Positions 11,101 through 22,860 of a stretch of DNA of 64,000 nt are shown here, piece by piece. The translations under genes and the position numbers were made by a program. The notes beneath the pieces are model-generated. The model was not told the DNA's origin, searched no databases, and was given only the letters and a program-made list of their open reading frames with translations. The DNA comes from Vitis vinifera (lineage: Eukaryota; Streptophyta; Magnoliopsida; Vitales; Vitaceae): positions 26,765,001-26,829,000 of the forward strand of contig NC_081820.1 of assembly GCF_030704535.1 (NCBI RefSeq), in the 5' to 3' direction. Position 1 is the first letter of the stretch. Every line of letters starts with the position of its first letter.

Positions 11101-14100
11101 TATACATGATATATACCCAGCAACATAATTAAATAATCCATGAGTAATCTACATTCAGCTAAAAGGGCAGCATACTGGATGGAAAAATGAAACCAATCCA
11201 GTATGGTTTTACATGGCATCAGAAACAAACCATTAAGGTGGCTTGTCTTAGGGTTCTAGAACAAGGCCCAACCTATCCTACAGCCAATTCTAATGTAAAT
11301 ATTATGGTTAAATAAATGATTGCATTTCCATGGACCCCCAAATGTCTCTTCACACAGGTCAAAGGAAATGCCCAATCAATTAATACACATCTTTGTTGCA
11401 TTCTACTATTTGTATGGGACAACATTATGAATGGATCCTTATATATTAAAAGGAATACATTTGCTCCATCAAAAGAATGTCCAGAAAATGAGAAACACTA
11501 ACCTGAGCATCACTCACTTTATTGAGTGCTTCCTTATTTTTCTGAATACAAGCAACATGATCACTTGAGTGATTACTTGTGGGGTTGTTTTCAGAAGTGG
11601 CTTCGACCTTCTGTTGTGCAACACTCTCATCTTGGGGGCCATTTCCGCTAACAGTTGACTGATAGTACAATATAGTAAATCAAGATTTGTTATAAGTTAT
11701 TAAGAAACCAAAAGGAAGCATATAATATTTCTGACAAGTTTAAGGATTAAGCATACCGATTGTCTTCTCCAGACATGTTGCCACAAATTCTTCAGCTCAT
11801 TTCTTCTAACAGGCTTAACAAGAAAGTCAGCTGCACCTCTCAACATGCATTTATAAACCGTGTTTATCGAACCATGTGAGGACATCACTGCATTATCACA
11901 CAAGAAACACTAAATTATTTTTAAGATAAAATTTAACATGGTGAAAATCAAATTTGCGGTATGCATATTCAGAAGTTATTGTTCACTATTCCATACTTAT
12001 AACAGGAATGTTTTTGCAGATCTCATGTTCCATAACCAAGGTGAGGAGAGCAAAGCCAGATATTGATGGCAACTCCACTTCTGTCAATATGAGGTCAATG
12101 TTGTGGGGTCTAGCCTTCAGTACCTCCCATGCCTTTAAGCCATCAGGAACAGCAGCAACTGCAAATAGAAAAAGAATTGTTTTCAGTTACAAGAACAATA
12201 CATCTACATGAATTCAATAGAAAAATAGTTGGGCCTGAAGGAGATATTCATTAGAGGTGAACTGCTTTTCAAGTGAATGCTACTGCTCTTGCACTTATTC
12301 TTAAAGGGACCAATCCAGCACTCCCTACTAACATCATCAAATCTCAATGTTCTACACAAAAGTACAGTTTAAGTTTTTAACAGACGGGTAAAAGTTGCTT
12401 AAATCAGTTCATGAAGCTCAAGCAGTCTTTATCAAAGGTAGGGTTGTTTCAGATAATTCCTTGTTAGCCCAGGATCTTTTAGGAATTATTGTTCCTCCTT
12501 TGTTAATCCTAGATGTGCCTTCAAGGTGAAAATCTAATTGACAAGATTATGAATAGAATCAAATTATAGAATGGCAAGTTTCTTCCTGAGAAAAGTTGAC
12601 CTCAGCTGGTTATTATTATTATCAGTGCTTGGGTGTACAAATGTAGAACGTTCATTCTTCTCACACAGGTGACCCAAACAGTTCAATTGAAAGAAGCCTA
12701 CAAGTGGTATTAATGGCCAGGACTCAATTTAAATTAGAAAAGTTGTTTGCACTTTTTCTAAGGCTATAGAAACTGCCTATTTTGAGCCATGAACTTGATG
12801 CTATTCTTTTGGGAATACAAGTGACAGAGCCAAAAGATATATTCTGAGGAACCCTGCCGATGCTCCTTGGAGTGTCAATGGAGCATCTAAGGAGACTGTC
12901 CAAACCCCAACATAGTCTTAAGTATTGCCAATGCATCCAAGTATACAGGGAGATAAATTAAGCTTCTGACTTTATACCTGCCTACTGCCATCCTTCTAAT
13001 AACGGAGACTTATACACTTAAGCAGAGTTTTCCTGCTTGTAAATGATTCCCTCGATTGTTTATGTCTAAAGAAAAAATCAGATTCATGTTGTCCATAACG
13101 AACTAGATTATAAATAAACAAAATCACATGAACAATACGAGCCCACATATACAGATTTCAGTTTTTGAACCTGGCAAGTCCCTGAAGACCATGGGTAAAA
13201 GTCTCCTACCCAAAGATTAGACACTCAAGGGTAGTTCAAGGAATGATCAGGTCAGTGCAAGAAACCTTGTACTTAGTATTTAGCATCAACCTGTGAAGAT
13301 AGTTTTGCCAATCAAGGGGATCTGGAACATCGGTTGCAACATTAAAGAGCAAAGATTACCAACATGCCTCACTAATAATCAGATTGCAAAAACATGGATT
13401 TTCCCAAAAAGTTAGCCAAACAAAAACCCAAAGGACACAAACTCAAAAGAAAAAGGGAAAATAAAAAGCCAAAACCAACTTTCTTAACTCCTTGCTTAAC
13501 ACTTAATTCTTGCTCTGTTTCAGCAGAACAAGGAATATTTTCATTCCCATATCACGTAAACTCAAAAACAAAAATTTAACCCAAAACACAACTCCATTAG
13601 AATGAACCAGAAAAAATGGAAATAGTTTCCAAGAAATAGGAGGTTAGAAGATCAAGGAGGGTATTCATGAGAGATGACGGTATTGATGATAAAACCTTAA
13701 AAATTTTACCCTTGAAAGAAATAGATGAATTGTACAGACCAAATTGGAAGAAGTTTGTTTAAGCAACTCTACTCATAAAACCATTGCTCTCATTTGCTCA
13801 TGAAAATTAAAGAGAAGCATTTTTTTTATCCCTCCAAATCAAATAAACATTCCCAAGATATTGACAACAAAGGCAATTCAACATCCCAATTTACGAAAGA
13901 CCCCAAATTCACAAGCCTAATCTTCCCAAATCACAAGACCCCAAACCCCAAATTCCCAATTCAAATTTTGAAAAACAATGCTCAAAAACCAAACACAAAT
14001 CAAAACCTGAAGCAAGCAAAGAAAACCCATAAACAAACCTTTGTAACTGCATTTCCTGAGAAGCGCAGCGATAATTTGCCTGGTGGAATCGTCCGCTTCA

Positions 14101-14234
14101 ACCAACAAAACCCTGAGAACCATTCTGGGAAGAAACCTCTCCCACCTCACAACCCCACTGCCCACCTCCTTCTTCTCCACCTCACCCTCCATGCCTCCTC
14201 CTCCTGCCTCACTGCTCACCACAACCTCACCCAT
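8173..14234 (-). CDS. PRR5: Pseudo-response regulator of the circadian clock, PRR5 type
   Basis: Eight coding exons (descending): 14234-14039, 12158-11997, 11887-11757, 11658-11503, 10973-10802, 10713-10374, 9824-9047, 8304-8173. All join in phase with GT-AG introns and give 688 aa. The receiver-like domain (about 40-158) has the acidic pair D48-D49 and the conserved K144 in DFLVKPV, but Glu (E92, in LTEVELP) replaces the phospho-accepting Asp, the hallmark of pseudo-receivers. The CCT motif (about 626-668) is split by the last intron: RKDRCFEKK, then [15 protein letters not shown]. The VRWERFLP and [11 protein letters not shown] blocks fit Arabidopsis PRR5 better than PRR7. Known role: nuclear repressor of CCA1/LHY-class genes in the clock. 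I chose the second in-frame ATG (MGEVVV) because TTAGGGTTTTTG precedes it; a 7-codon upstream ATG at 14255 is the alternative. Confidence 0.93.
12405..12600 (+). mobile_element. Possible LINE reverse-transcriptase scrap in PRR5 intron 1
   Basis: On the plus strand, antisense to the host gene, a short stretch near 12420-12475 translates as [20 protein letters not shown], which resembles the plant LINE RT block (QSAFV.GR.I.DN.LLAQE). A PRCAFKV block follows near 12505-12525. Beyond about 12,600 the similarity is lost. Very degenerate; low confidence. Confidence 0.4.
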
Positions 14235-14303
14235 CAAAAACCCTAACGCCCACAAAACCTACACCGGTACAGCGTCTGCCCCAGAAACTAGAACTAAAAT
14301 ACA

Positions 14304-14312
14304 AAAATATCT
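14304..14312 (+). promoter_or_regulatory. Evening element AAAATATCT (1), PRR5 promoter
   Basis: An exact AAAATATCT, 70 bp upstream of the chosen PRR5 ATG. Evening elements bind CCA1/LHY/RVE-class MYB factors and work in either orientation. Confidence 0.75.
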
Positions 14313-14401
14313 ATGCCGCAGTGAATTTGACGGCGCAGATTGAACGATCGGACGGTGGAGACGCAAAGCTCACCGATGACCGCCTCAAACCGAGAAGGCA
14401 C

Positions 14402-14410
14402 AAAATATCT
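14402..14410 (+). promoter_or_regulatory. Evening element AAAATATCT (2), PRR5 promoter
   Basis: A second exact AAAATATCT, 168 bp upstream of the ATG and in the same orientation as the first. Confidence 0.75.
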
Positions 14411-14576
14411 CAAAGGAGTGTTGGGTGGGCCCGGGTGTGCCACGTCAGCGTAAAATCTAGCCAGATCAAAAGGAAAGGTGCCATTGGCCTCTCGTCGTTG
14501 GCGCATTTGTAAGGCCTTCATTCAACTGCCTGTTTTTTTAGGATATTTTGTGTGTGGGCGTGGGTCCTACTTTGGA

Positions 14577-14585
14577 AGATATTTT
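14577..14585 (-). promoter_or_regulatory. Evening element (3), PRR5 promoter, gene-sense orientation
   Basis: AGATATTTT on the plus strand is AAAATATCT on the minus (gene) strand, 343 bp upstream of the ATG. Confidence 0.75.
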
Positions 14586-14652
14586 TGCCTTTTTTTATAA
14601 TATTTACTGCGCCGTCCTCACCCGGTATTGGATCTCGTGGACAGAATTGTGA

Positions 14653-14658
14653 CACGTG
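14653..14658. promoter_or_regulatory. G-box CACGTG, PRR5 promoter
   Basis: CACGTG lies within GACACGTGGA, 419 bp upstream of the PRR5 ATG, and a further ACGT core (GCCACGTCAG) lies at about 14440. G-boxes are bound by PIF/bZIP/HY5-class factors, which fits light and clock input to PRR genes. Confidence 0.55.
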
Positions 14659-14819
14659 GAAGAATATCAGGAGTGCTTGGTTTGTGGCTTCGAAGTTCTC
14701 CCACCGCCATCCTTTATATTTAATCAGATTCCCCACTCGCCGAGGTTCTGAAAGTGGTTTGCTACTCGCTGCCACATTGGAGATATAAGACCTGCGAGTA
14801 TGATAAGGTAACATCTACT

Positions 14820-16575
14820 CTCCTCCTTGTTGGCCGCCGTGGTGGGTGGTTGCTTCAAATCTTAAATTCTAAGTCAGAGTATTATTATATTATTTTCTAG
14901 GCAATTTTTTAAATTCAATGGCGTGGATTTATTCTCAATGGGACAAAGTCAACCTAAATTGATATGACTTGAATTGATTTGAGACGTGAGTGGACAATAA
15001 AAAAATGAAAAATAAATTCATCTTGTGTTTGGTTTTTGAAATATTTAAAAAAAAAAACAACGTAAAAATAATATGAAAAATAATAATAATAAGTTTAAAA
15101 TTGAAATTAAGGCTAACGAACCCAAGTAAAAAAAGGAATGAGTTAGGTTTTTAAAATTTTTCTAAAAAAAGAATTTCAAGCAATAATTAAGAAAAAATTG
15201 AATTGAAAAGAGAGTTAGAAATATTGTAAACATTAATTTTATATTGGTTCGATCAATTCAACTTACGTCTACCCTCCACAAGTTCTTTTAAAATAAAATA
15301 TTTAAACCTAACACAATTAATAAACACATACAAAGAAGGTTAAGATGAACATATGGATGCACGGAAAATGAATTGCAAGTGAGAGTTTAATAAACCAACA
15401 AGAGAACGAGAGCTTTGACAATGAGAAATAAATAAATACGGAGTTTCATGTAAGTGTTATATTGTAATAAATGAATAAAAATTTTCTATTTATAGGTTCT
15501 CAATATAGGACATGAAAAAAATATACCAATAGGCTTTTCCTCATCAAGGTTCAATCGAGCAATTGACTAATTATTGGACATTTAATGCTTGACAAATAAT
15601 CATTAGAAGGTTTAATGGGAAAAGGTACCCTTAACCAAAAAATGGATTTTCCTCATTTTGGGAGAATAACCATTCTAGAAGAGAGAAAAAACTTTTGCAC
15701 CCATCAATCCTCAATTGGGAAAAGGTAATTAGTCACCTAGTTCCTTAATTGGTTGAACCCATCTTTGTTCAATTAGACGTTTTTAGCTATAAAAAAAAAA
15801 CCCATCTTTTTCGATTCAAATTTATTCTAACACTTAAACAAGGTTTTTATGTAAGTTTATAAACTAATTTTGAGTGAATTTACCAAATTTTTTTAAATAA
15901 ATACTTGAGCTTAAATAAAATAAATTTTTAATGTTTAACCCATTTATGAGAATGACACATGAATGAAACAAAATTTCTAAATGCACCCAAATATTCATCT
16001 TACATTAAGATCCTATACTTGAAAAGTCCTATACTCTCTTAATCCTGCATTTCTTGGATCCTTTGATGATTAACTTAATTTCTCATTTAAATCTTTTAAT
16101 TAATACTTTAAACTTTTCTTGATTTTAAATTATTAGTACTCTATCCATATTTTATTATCATAAAAAAAATTATTAGAGCAACCCTTGGGCTAACATTTAT
16201 TTTATCTATTTATTTAAATTTACTTTATTTTTATTTATATCAAAATTTTCCATGAAAAAACAAAATAAGAAAATAATTTTAAAACTTTTTTCTTTTCTTA
16301 GTACTTATTTGAAACCAAATATGATATCAAAATTATTTCTAAATGTTTTTTCAAATACATTTCACTTTTTCCTTCTTTTAATTATATTTGATTATTTTTC
16401 ATATGTTTTATATTAAATTAAATATTAAAAAATATTTTTCTTAACATTTTTTTCTTATTTTTATTTATTTATTCCTAAAAGCAAATTTAAATTTATTGAT
16501 ATTGAGGTGAATTATAAACTATGAGTGTGAAGAGTATTAAGAAATGAGCAAACATGTTATCAATCAAAGAGAATC
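14820..16575. other. AT-rich spacer
   Basis: No gene is seen. The stretch at about 16,200-16,470 resembles the AT-rich repeat type also found at 22.2-22.5, 24.8-25.1 and 63.4-63.95 kb (runs such as TTTTAATTATATTTGATT and AAATAAGAAAATAATTTT). Confidence 0.5.
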
Positions 16576-19495
16576 CTAAGTGTAGACCCCCATTTGGGGC
16601 TCATTTTCTGCAGCTTGCTTTTAGCCAAGTGTCACCATCTGGGGGAAGCCACGTGTCACATTTTGACTAGCTGCTAGAGAATCACAATAGTGGAGTTGGA
16701 GGAGCAATCAGGGATTGACACCTGGAGGGGAGCTGCAGAAGAGGTACGTTTCTGTTATGGGGGAGCGTCTCCTGCAGGTGGTGGTGGCTTTTAGAGAAGG
16801 CTGCAGAAATCTTTAGAGGGAGAGAGCTTTTGTTTGGTTGTTTTTGGGAGCGAGGGGAGAGATTTCCATTGCCAAGGAGGAGGAGGAGCGTTTTTGGCTG
16901 CAGGGGAGGACGGCGGTTGAAGATATTTTTGAGGGCATTGCTTAGCTTGAGAGGGGAACCGGATGAGAGAAGTTGGAGGCTGCAGAGGATGAGGTTTTTC
17001 ATGGCTTTTTAACAGAGATTTTGAGGCGTTTGAAGGGAACAGAACCTTACCGGAGAAGGGCACTCTCAGGTATGAATGCAGCAGGTACATTGTTTTATTT
17101 TGGATCCTTGCTATTTCTCTGCATTGCTTGTTGATATTTGGATATTTGTTGTTTTGCTTGGGGTGGATAATGAAGGCCACTTGTTGCTTGTTGAGATATA
17201 ATCTTGAATTCATACCTGCCATTGTCAATCTTAACATGTTATGTTTCTATTTGTGACTATGAAATGCCCGAGAATCCCACCAATATTGGCATTTGATGCT
17301 GTTTTTCCCCACCTAATAGGAAGGTTCACTGATGACTCATGATGTGAATCTTCCTTTGAGGACCTTTTTATTTGTTTCCCTTTGTGCTCTGTTTTCATGC
17401 ATTTCTTTTCATGGTTGAGGCCACCTCTGTTCCTGGATCTTGTTCATTATACGGGTTTTGAGAGAAGAGATACCTTTGAAAGAAGAGATGTCATCTGGGG
17501 ATGAGAGGAAGAGAAAGTGCAGCTGCATCAACAGATCAGATAGAGAGTCCCCATGAGGAAAATGCCCGTGAGAAGAGAAAGTCAAGCTCCAGTAAAACCG
17601 ATGTTCCTCTTCTCTTGGACCTGCAGGTGGAGGAGACAAAATATGTGCTGAAGTGAAGACGATTCTGAGGATGGAACTTCTGGTGCTTTCTGCTCTTCAG
17701 TGGAAGATGAATCCAGTGGCCCCAACTCCGTTTTTCTTATCACATTATAAGAAGGCTTGGATTGAAGACCCGCTTGCATTGGGAATTTCTGGGGAGGTGT
17801 GAGCGCCTTCTCTTCTCTGTCATTACCGATTCGAGGTTCTTGTGTTATCCTCCTCTCACCTTAGCTACAGCAACCACGCTGCATATAACCACAGAGCGAG
17901 CCACAACACTTGGTGGTCTCAGTGTCAGTGATTGAGATACTCCTATCACTGATATCCAGTGGGGAATTAATGTGCCTGCAATGGTTCTCATTCTTTCAAT
18001 TCCAAAAAGCAATCAGGATGCAGTTCAAATGGCCTATCATCTTCATGACCATCCGGAAACCCATCGAGGAAACAAACTCCAAGTGCTCAGTACGCTCTTT
18101 CCCACCAAATATCGCCCGTTGCTCTACATGCACACTCATCCTCTTTAATACCCTTCATACCCATCAAAATCTTTCATACCCATACCCACCACCCATCATT
18201 CATCCCATGCACGACCAGAGGAAAACACTTGTGATAATCTGGACCTCGATAGTGGTGTTGGTGATACATGCAGTACCTAGCTGGAAACTGATGCTGAAGA
18301 CAGGAATTTAGTTGCATCAGATGATAAGGAATCATCCAAGATGGAAAGCTCTGAGCAGTACATAGAGTCCTCATCCGATGCTTCATTGGCTAATATTGAA
18401 TCTTTCCTTCCAGAATGCATAAACAATGTTGCTCGTCCTCTTGAAACAATTCCTCAAAGTGCTGATACATGCCACATCCTTGTTGAGAAGAAGGGAATTG
18501 CAGTTGTTCTGGTAGGAACTTGATTTCTGAAGATGTCAGTCCAAGACAATTGAAGCACATGCATGCTAATAACCTAAGAGAAATCCCTGGAAATTACCAT
18601 GGAGCATCTATGTCGAGAGCAATTGCTAGTCAGTCTCTGAATAGTGGTCATTCCAGGTTGCATGCACAGTTCTCTCAAATGAGACCCGTCTTGATGGCAC
18701 CTTCAATTGCACCACGGACACCAATAAATCCCACGAAGAGCAGAACCGAGGAAAGCTACCTGTGATAACAAATTCAGCCGAGGTAGTGGAATAAGAAATC
18801 TGGAAAGAATTCCCTGAAGACTCCTTTTGAAGTTGTGATTGCTAGATTCCCCATTACCTCATTCTTTCATTTCTACTTGGTTCGTCGGAAGTGGAATCCA
18901 TCGCTCATTGGTGCAGGGATGTGATGATGCCGACTGAAATTCAAATTGTCTATGTCATTGACTGTCTTGGTGTCGACACATCTGATGAACTAGCAGGCTG
19001 TGTATATATGATGGCCATGCGCACACGCATGATGCTGAGGGAAAGAGTCTGATTGGAGCCATGTCAGGCCATGAAAACTGGGTGCTCTGTGAGGCTATGA
19101 CGCCTTTAACTGTGGCTGATTCTGTTCCACTCATCCAACTAATCCATACCCATGCTTCTCTCATCACCTTCCATCCCTCATGCCCCTTATATCTCCATAT
19201 TCTATCACTCATCCCATTAATTAATACCCATTCATTTGTTAAATCATTCGTCAGCCATCCCACTCATTGTTCATGCCTATCATACCCGTCCTCTACCTCA
19301 CCACCATATCCCCACCTTTTGATACCCATTTCTTGTAACATACATAGCCATTGTTCATACCTCTTCCTCCCACTAATCTGTACCGCTCATATCTCCAATT
19401 CATTTTGCCCATCACTATACTCATCACGCCCCTATTTTACCAGCACTTACCTTTTCATAAGGGATGCATAGAAGCTTGGGTTGTTGGTGTTGATG

Positions 19496-19620
19496 TGAGC
19501 ATGATGAGACAGTGTAGGAGCCTCAAGCAGATAGGGCCTTTGCAACTTCTGAGGATGCATGGAATGAATCACTTGGAAGTGGAACCGAGATCAGATTGCG
19601 TCTCAGTGAGGAAACGAATG
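19496..19620 (+). pseudogene. Captured fragment of an endoplasmin-type HSP90 gene
   Basis: This stretch contains ADRAFATSEDAWNESLGSGT followed by EIRLRL, close to the plant GRP94/endoplasmin N-domain block (ADGAFAISED.WNEPLGRGTEIRLHL). It is about 40 codons of a protein of some 800 aa and lies inside the LTR-bounded element. Divergence shows it is not under strong constraint. Identification is from memory of the family. Confidence 0.6.
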
Positions 19621-19784
19621 GAAAAATATACCCTGTACTGATTGCAAAGCATGATGTGATGGACTGGACATGTACACGAGGATGGCTGAATTTTCCAGTT
19701 GGTTTGTCCATGGAACATGAGATATACAAGTCAGCTAATACATTGAGGAGCAAGGCAGGCGCTGTAGCAACTTTCTCAGGCATG

Positions 19785-20105
19785 ACTCGGGACATGACTA
19801 GGCCCGTCAAGCTGCTTTTTCAACTGGAAATCTGCAGCTTGTAGGGACTGATCATTGTGCCTTCAATTCCACACAGAAAGCTTTTGGAATAAATGATTTC
19901 CGAAAAATTCCTAGTGGTGTTAATGGTATTGAGGAGATGATGTATCTGGTTTGAGACACAATGGTGGAGTCTGGCCAAATCTCAGTCACTGATTATGTCC
20001 GGATAACAAGCACTGAATGTGCTAGAATCTTCAACATGTATCCAAGGAAATGAGCAATACTTGCTGGATCTGATGCAGACATAATCATATTAAGCCCAAA
20101 TTGGA
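19785..20105 (+). pseudogene. Captured fragment of a dihydropyrimidinase (PYD2-like) gene
   Basis: It contains GTDHCAFNSTQKAFGINDF and, about 35 codons later, VESGQISVTDYVRITSTECA. Both are near-identical to the C-terminal half of plant dihydropyrimidinase, the second enzyme of pyrimidine catabolism. Only about 105 codons of roughly 530 are present, without introns visible inside the piece, which suggests capture from mRNA. It is a fragment within the LTR-type element and cannot encode an enzyme. Confidence 0.75.
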
Positions 20106-20559
20106 TGAACCTGCACCGACAGAAGTGATGAAGAAACTGTTTAAGAATTACAAAAAAATGGGGGCAAGTATTTGGATCCGAATAGTGGCTTTTGGCTACC
20201 TGGTACCAGAATCCACATGCAGGCCCACTTCGGTGTGCATGCTACCAGCTTTGGGCTAGTTCCTAGCCTTGAATAGTCTACTAGACGATGCTAGAGAGTG
20301 ACAGGTGGGATGCACGCCTGGTCAGGCCCATCAGTAGCTTTCATGAGCACTGCACCCATCTAGGTTATGGTACCTCAGACACTGTGTTTGGTTTAATTGG
20401 AGGGAGGAACAGAACAAGGAGACTGACCTTATTCATATTATGGATGCCATGATAGACTTGTTCACCATTCCAATAGGAATCTTCATTTGGACTTCAACTC
20501 AGGTTTCAGCATGTCAACGTGGAAGCAATAATGATTCGACAGGTAAGAAACAAAGTGAG

Positions 20560-20825
20560 AAGAATCTACAGCAGAATGGTTTTGTGGAAGTTAATGGAAA
20601 TATCCCATTAGCCAAGTATGAGAACAATGAGAAACCTTGGGATAGAGAAGAAGTTGGGCTCTTGATAAAAGGGATGCTGAAATATCCCAAAGGAACGTCT
20701 TGAAGATGGGAGGTTATTTCAAAATACATTAGCACAGGAAGATCCGTGGATGAGATATTGAATGCAATCAAAACAGTTCTTCTCCAGAAGCCCAATGCAG
20801 CCAAAGCTTTTGGTTTATTCCTTGA
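20560..20825 (+). pseudogene. Captured fragment of a ZRF1/DnaJC2-like SANT-domain gene
   Basis: Seen: EEVGLLIKGMLKYPKGTS at about 20650-20703 and a nearby [19 protein letters not shown] block at 20734-20790. They match the SANT/Myb-like region of plant ZRF1-type J proteins (consensus [42 protein letters not shown]). Only one SANT-sized segment is present; no J domain is seen. It abuts the cysteine-protease piece. Confidence 0.7.
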
Positions 20826-21090
20826 TGAAGATCAGATTGCTGCTAATCTTGTGAAAAATGGTCAAATGGTAGTGGGCATCAATACAGTGTTCATGCAGAC
20901 ACATATTGGGGAAGTGTCACGCCCATACATATGCTTTGAGAGGATGGCTCATGGAGTGTTACTGGTGGGGCATAGTTCAACAGGCCATGATCCCATCCGG
21001 ATGAAGGGTAGGCCTTACTGGATCGTAAAGAACTCATGGGATGAGAAGTGGGGAGAGAATGGATCCTACAAAAGCTACAGGAGACCGCAC
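20826..21090 (+). pseudogene. Captured fragment of an RD19-like papain-family cysteine protease
   Basis: Seen: [20 protein letters not shown], then [10 protein letters not shown] (catalytic His region) and [16 protein letters not shown] (catalytic Asn region). These follow the C-terminal lobe of plant RD19-type proteases. The propeptide and catalytic Cys are absent. The open frame 20746-21360 runs from the ZRF1-like piece straight into this piece, so at present a chimeric reading frame exists. Whether it is transcribed is unknown. Confidence 0.75.
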
Positions 21091-22007
21091 TCTTTGCATG
21101 GCCACCTAGGACATGCAGCCTTTGACCATGTGCCACCACCTTTTACTTCCTCATTCTCTGTTTTAATAACTGTTCCTAATCCCATTTTGCAAGCATTTTC
21201 TCAAAAATCTGGTTTTCAAATAATTCCAATTCTCTCATGCTTCCTCATTGGAATCTTTAGGTTCCAAAAGTTTCCACTTTCTAATAAAAATTTGCTGTCA
21301 CTTTTCTCCCTTACAAGCAATTTTCACAACTCCTCAGATTTTCAAAATGTTTTAAAATAAGCTAGAATAAAATTCCGTAATTCCAAGCAAGGGAATTTAT
21401 GGAATTAATTCATGCAAAAATGAATTGGGTCTTGGTGGAGGCCCTACATATGAGATTCCATGATTGATTGATTGATTTATTTGTCATGCATGATTGATTT
21501 ACTCTGTTCCTTGATATACACATTATCCTTCTGTGTTTGTTCACTAACCATGTTTGTGATAGCGCGTTGCCATTCGCTGATCAGGTACGCATCCACTTCC
21601 ACTTCGGTTATTTTCTATTGCATATCCTGATACTCATATGTGCATGATCGATTCGAGTATTCCTTGATTTTCTCATTGATTGCCATGTCAACTTCATCTC
21701 ATTAGTAGAGACCCGACTTTAGGGACTTAGAGGGGTGCTACGGTCTTTACCGTACCTTCCCGATAAGTAACCTGACCCCCGAACCCGATCCGGTTTTTCG
21801 TAGATCACCTTTTCCAAAATAAGGAGTCACACTTAGGGTTTTTCTTTCTTATTTTGTTTACCCTTTAAAAATAAAACAAAAATAAGTGGCGACTTCAAGT
21901 CATTTTCAAATAATCAATAAAAATCATTTTTCTAAATAAAAATCGAGCTCGCCATCGAGTGGGAAACGCATTCGAGCATGAGCCGAAATGCGGGGTCCAC
22001 ACTAAGC

Positions 22008-22860
22008 TTATATTTTTTTTTCACATGTCATTCAAAAATCATAATTCATTGTTAATGGTTTTTGGTAAGGACCACTTCAACGAAATGAAGTGGTCTACAA
22101 TTTTTCTTGGTTTAGTGTCAATCGGATGTTTCCAAAATATCTTAAAAAGTAGGAAATAATGCTTTGGAAAATATCTTCCAAAAAGTATACTAGGAAATTT
22201 TTTAAAACAAAATATTATTGTTGGTAAAAAAAAGTTAATTTTGCATAGGTTCCGGGTTATGTTTAATTCAGAAAATTTGAGGAAAAATAGGAGAGAAAAA
22301 AAATAAAGAGGAAAAAAAAAGTGAAAGAAAATAGAAAATAAGTTTAAACTCGATAAATTATTTTTATATGTTTCTTTAAATTCATTTTATTTATTTTTTT
22401 ATTATATAAAAATTAAATAATTTAAAAATATATAAATTTTTGATAAATTTTAATTATATTTTATATTTTATTTCTTTTGTATTTTTTTTCAGAAAAAATC
22501 ATTTTCCTTAACATTATTTTCTTTTCTTAATAATTTTCAGGAATCAAAGATAACCTAAACGTTTGAGCTAAATATACATAGTAACTATTGATTTAAAATT
22601 TTGTTAAATTCCTTCTTTATTATTTTTATTTGTTAACTTCTTTCATATCTTTTTTATTCAAAATGAGATAAGTATTTAATGAAATTTCAAACTAATAATT
22701 CTTTTGAGAAAACATTTTAAATTTTGTTAAATTCTTCGCATTTATATAATTATGAGAAAATAGTTTAAAACAACTAAACTGTTTGAGAAGTATTTTTGAA
22801 AACATTTCTAAAAACTATTCTATAATATTTGTAGAACAAAAGTCTATTTTGAAACATTAA
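22008..22860. repeat. AT-rich repeat spacer
   Basis: No gene. The part 22,210-22,560 belongs to an AT-rich dispersed repeat with relatives at 24,790-25,090 and 63,440-63,930. The shared landmark is the order TAAAAATTAAATAATTT, then ATATAAATTT, then TTTTAATTATAT. Confidence 0.5.

Larger units (their letters stand above)
16576..22007. mobile_element. TG...CA LTR-type element packed with captured host-gene pieces, TSD CTAAG
   Basis: The element (16581-22002, 5,422 bp) starts TGTAGACCCC and ends GGGGTCCACA, a near-perfect 10-bp inverted repeat, and is flanked by CTAAG at 16576-16580 and 22003-22007. TG...CA ends with a 5-bp duplication are the mark of LTR retroelement integration. No second LTR or pol domain is visible, and both ends match a shorter relative at 25375-30679, so it looks like a solo LTR or a non-autonomous element of a large-LTR, probably Gypsy-like family. 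The last 600 bp (about 21,390-22,002) is the part best shared with that relative. The middle (about 17.4-21.1 kb) holds host-derived fragments listed separately, plus CCCAT-rich low-complexity tracts at about 18,100-18,220 and 19,130-19,450. It is broken, with no complete gene. Confidence 0.8.

Noticed and set aside
14235-14255. Upstream in-frame ATG for PRR5
   Set aside because: It adds only seven residues (MWALGFL) unlike PRR5 N termini. The next ATG follows a 5' UTR-like TTAGGGTTTTTG and gives a plausible start.
13794-14343. Plus-strand open frames over PRR5 exon 1 and its 5' region
   Set aside because: They are antisense to a well-supported exon and have no family resemblance.
16682-17237. 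Minus-strand open frames of 106 and 148 aa
   Set aside because: They lie in the 5' part of the LTR-type element, show no recognisable domain and are composition-driven.
19061-19471. 136-aa plus-strand frame rich in H, S, P and Y
   Set aside because: It is a translation of CCCAT-rich low-complexity DNA, not a gene.
16581-22002. DNA-transposon (TIR) reading of the element with captured genes
   Set aside because: The 10-bp inverted ends would allow it, but TG...CA termini with a 5-bp duplication and the shared-end relative fit an LTR better. Not fully excluded.
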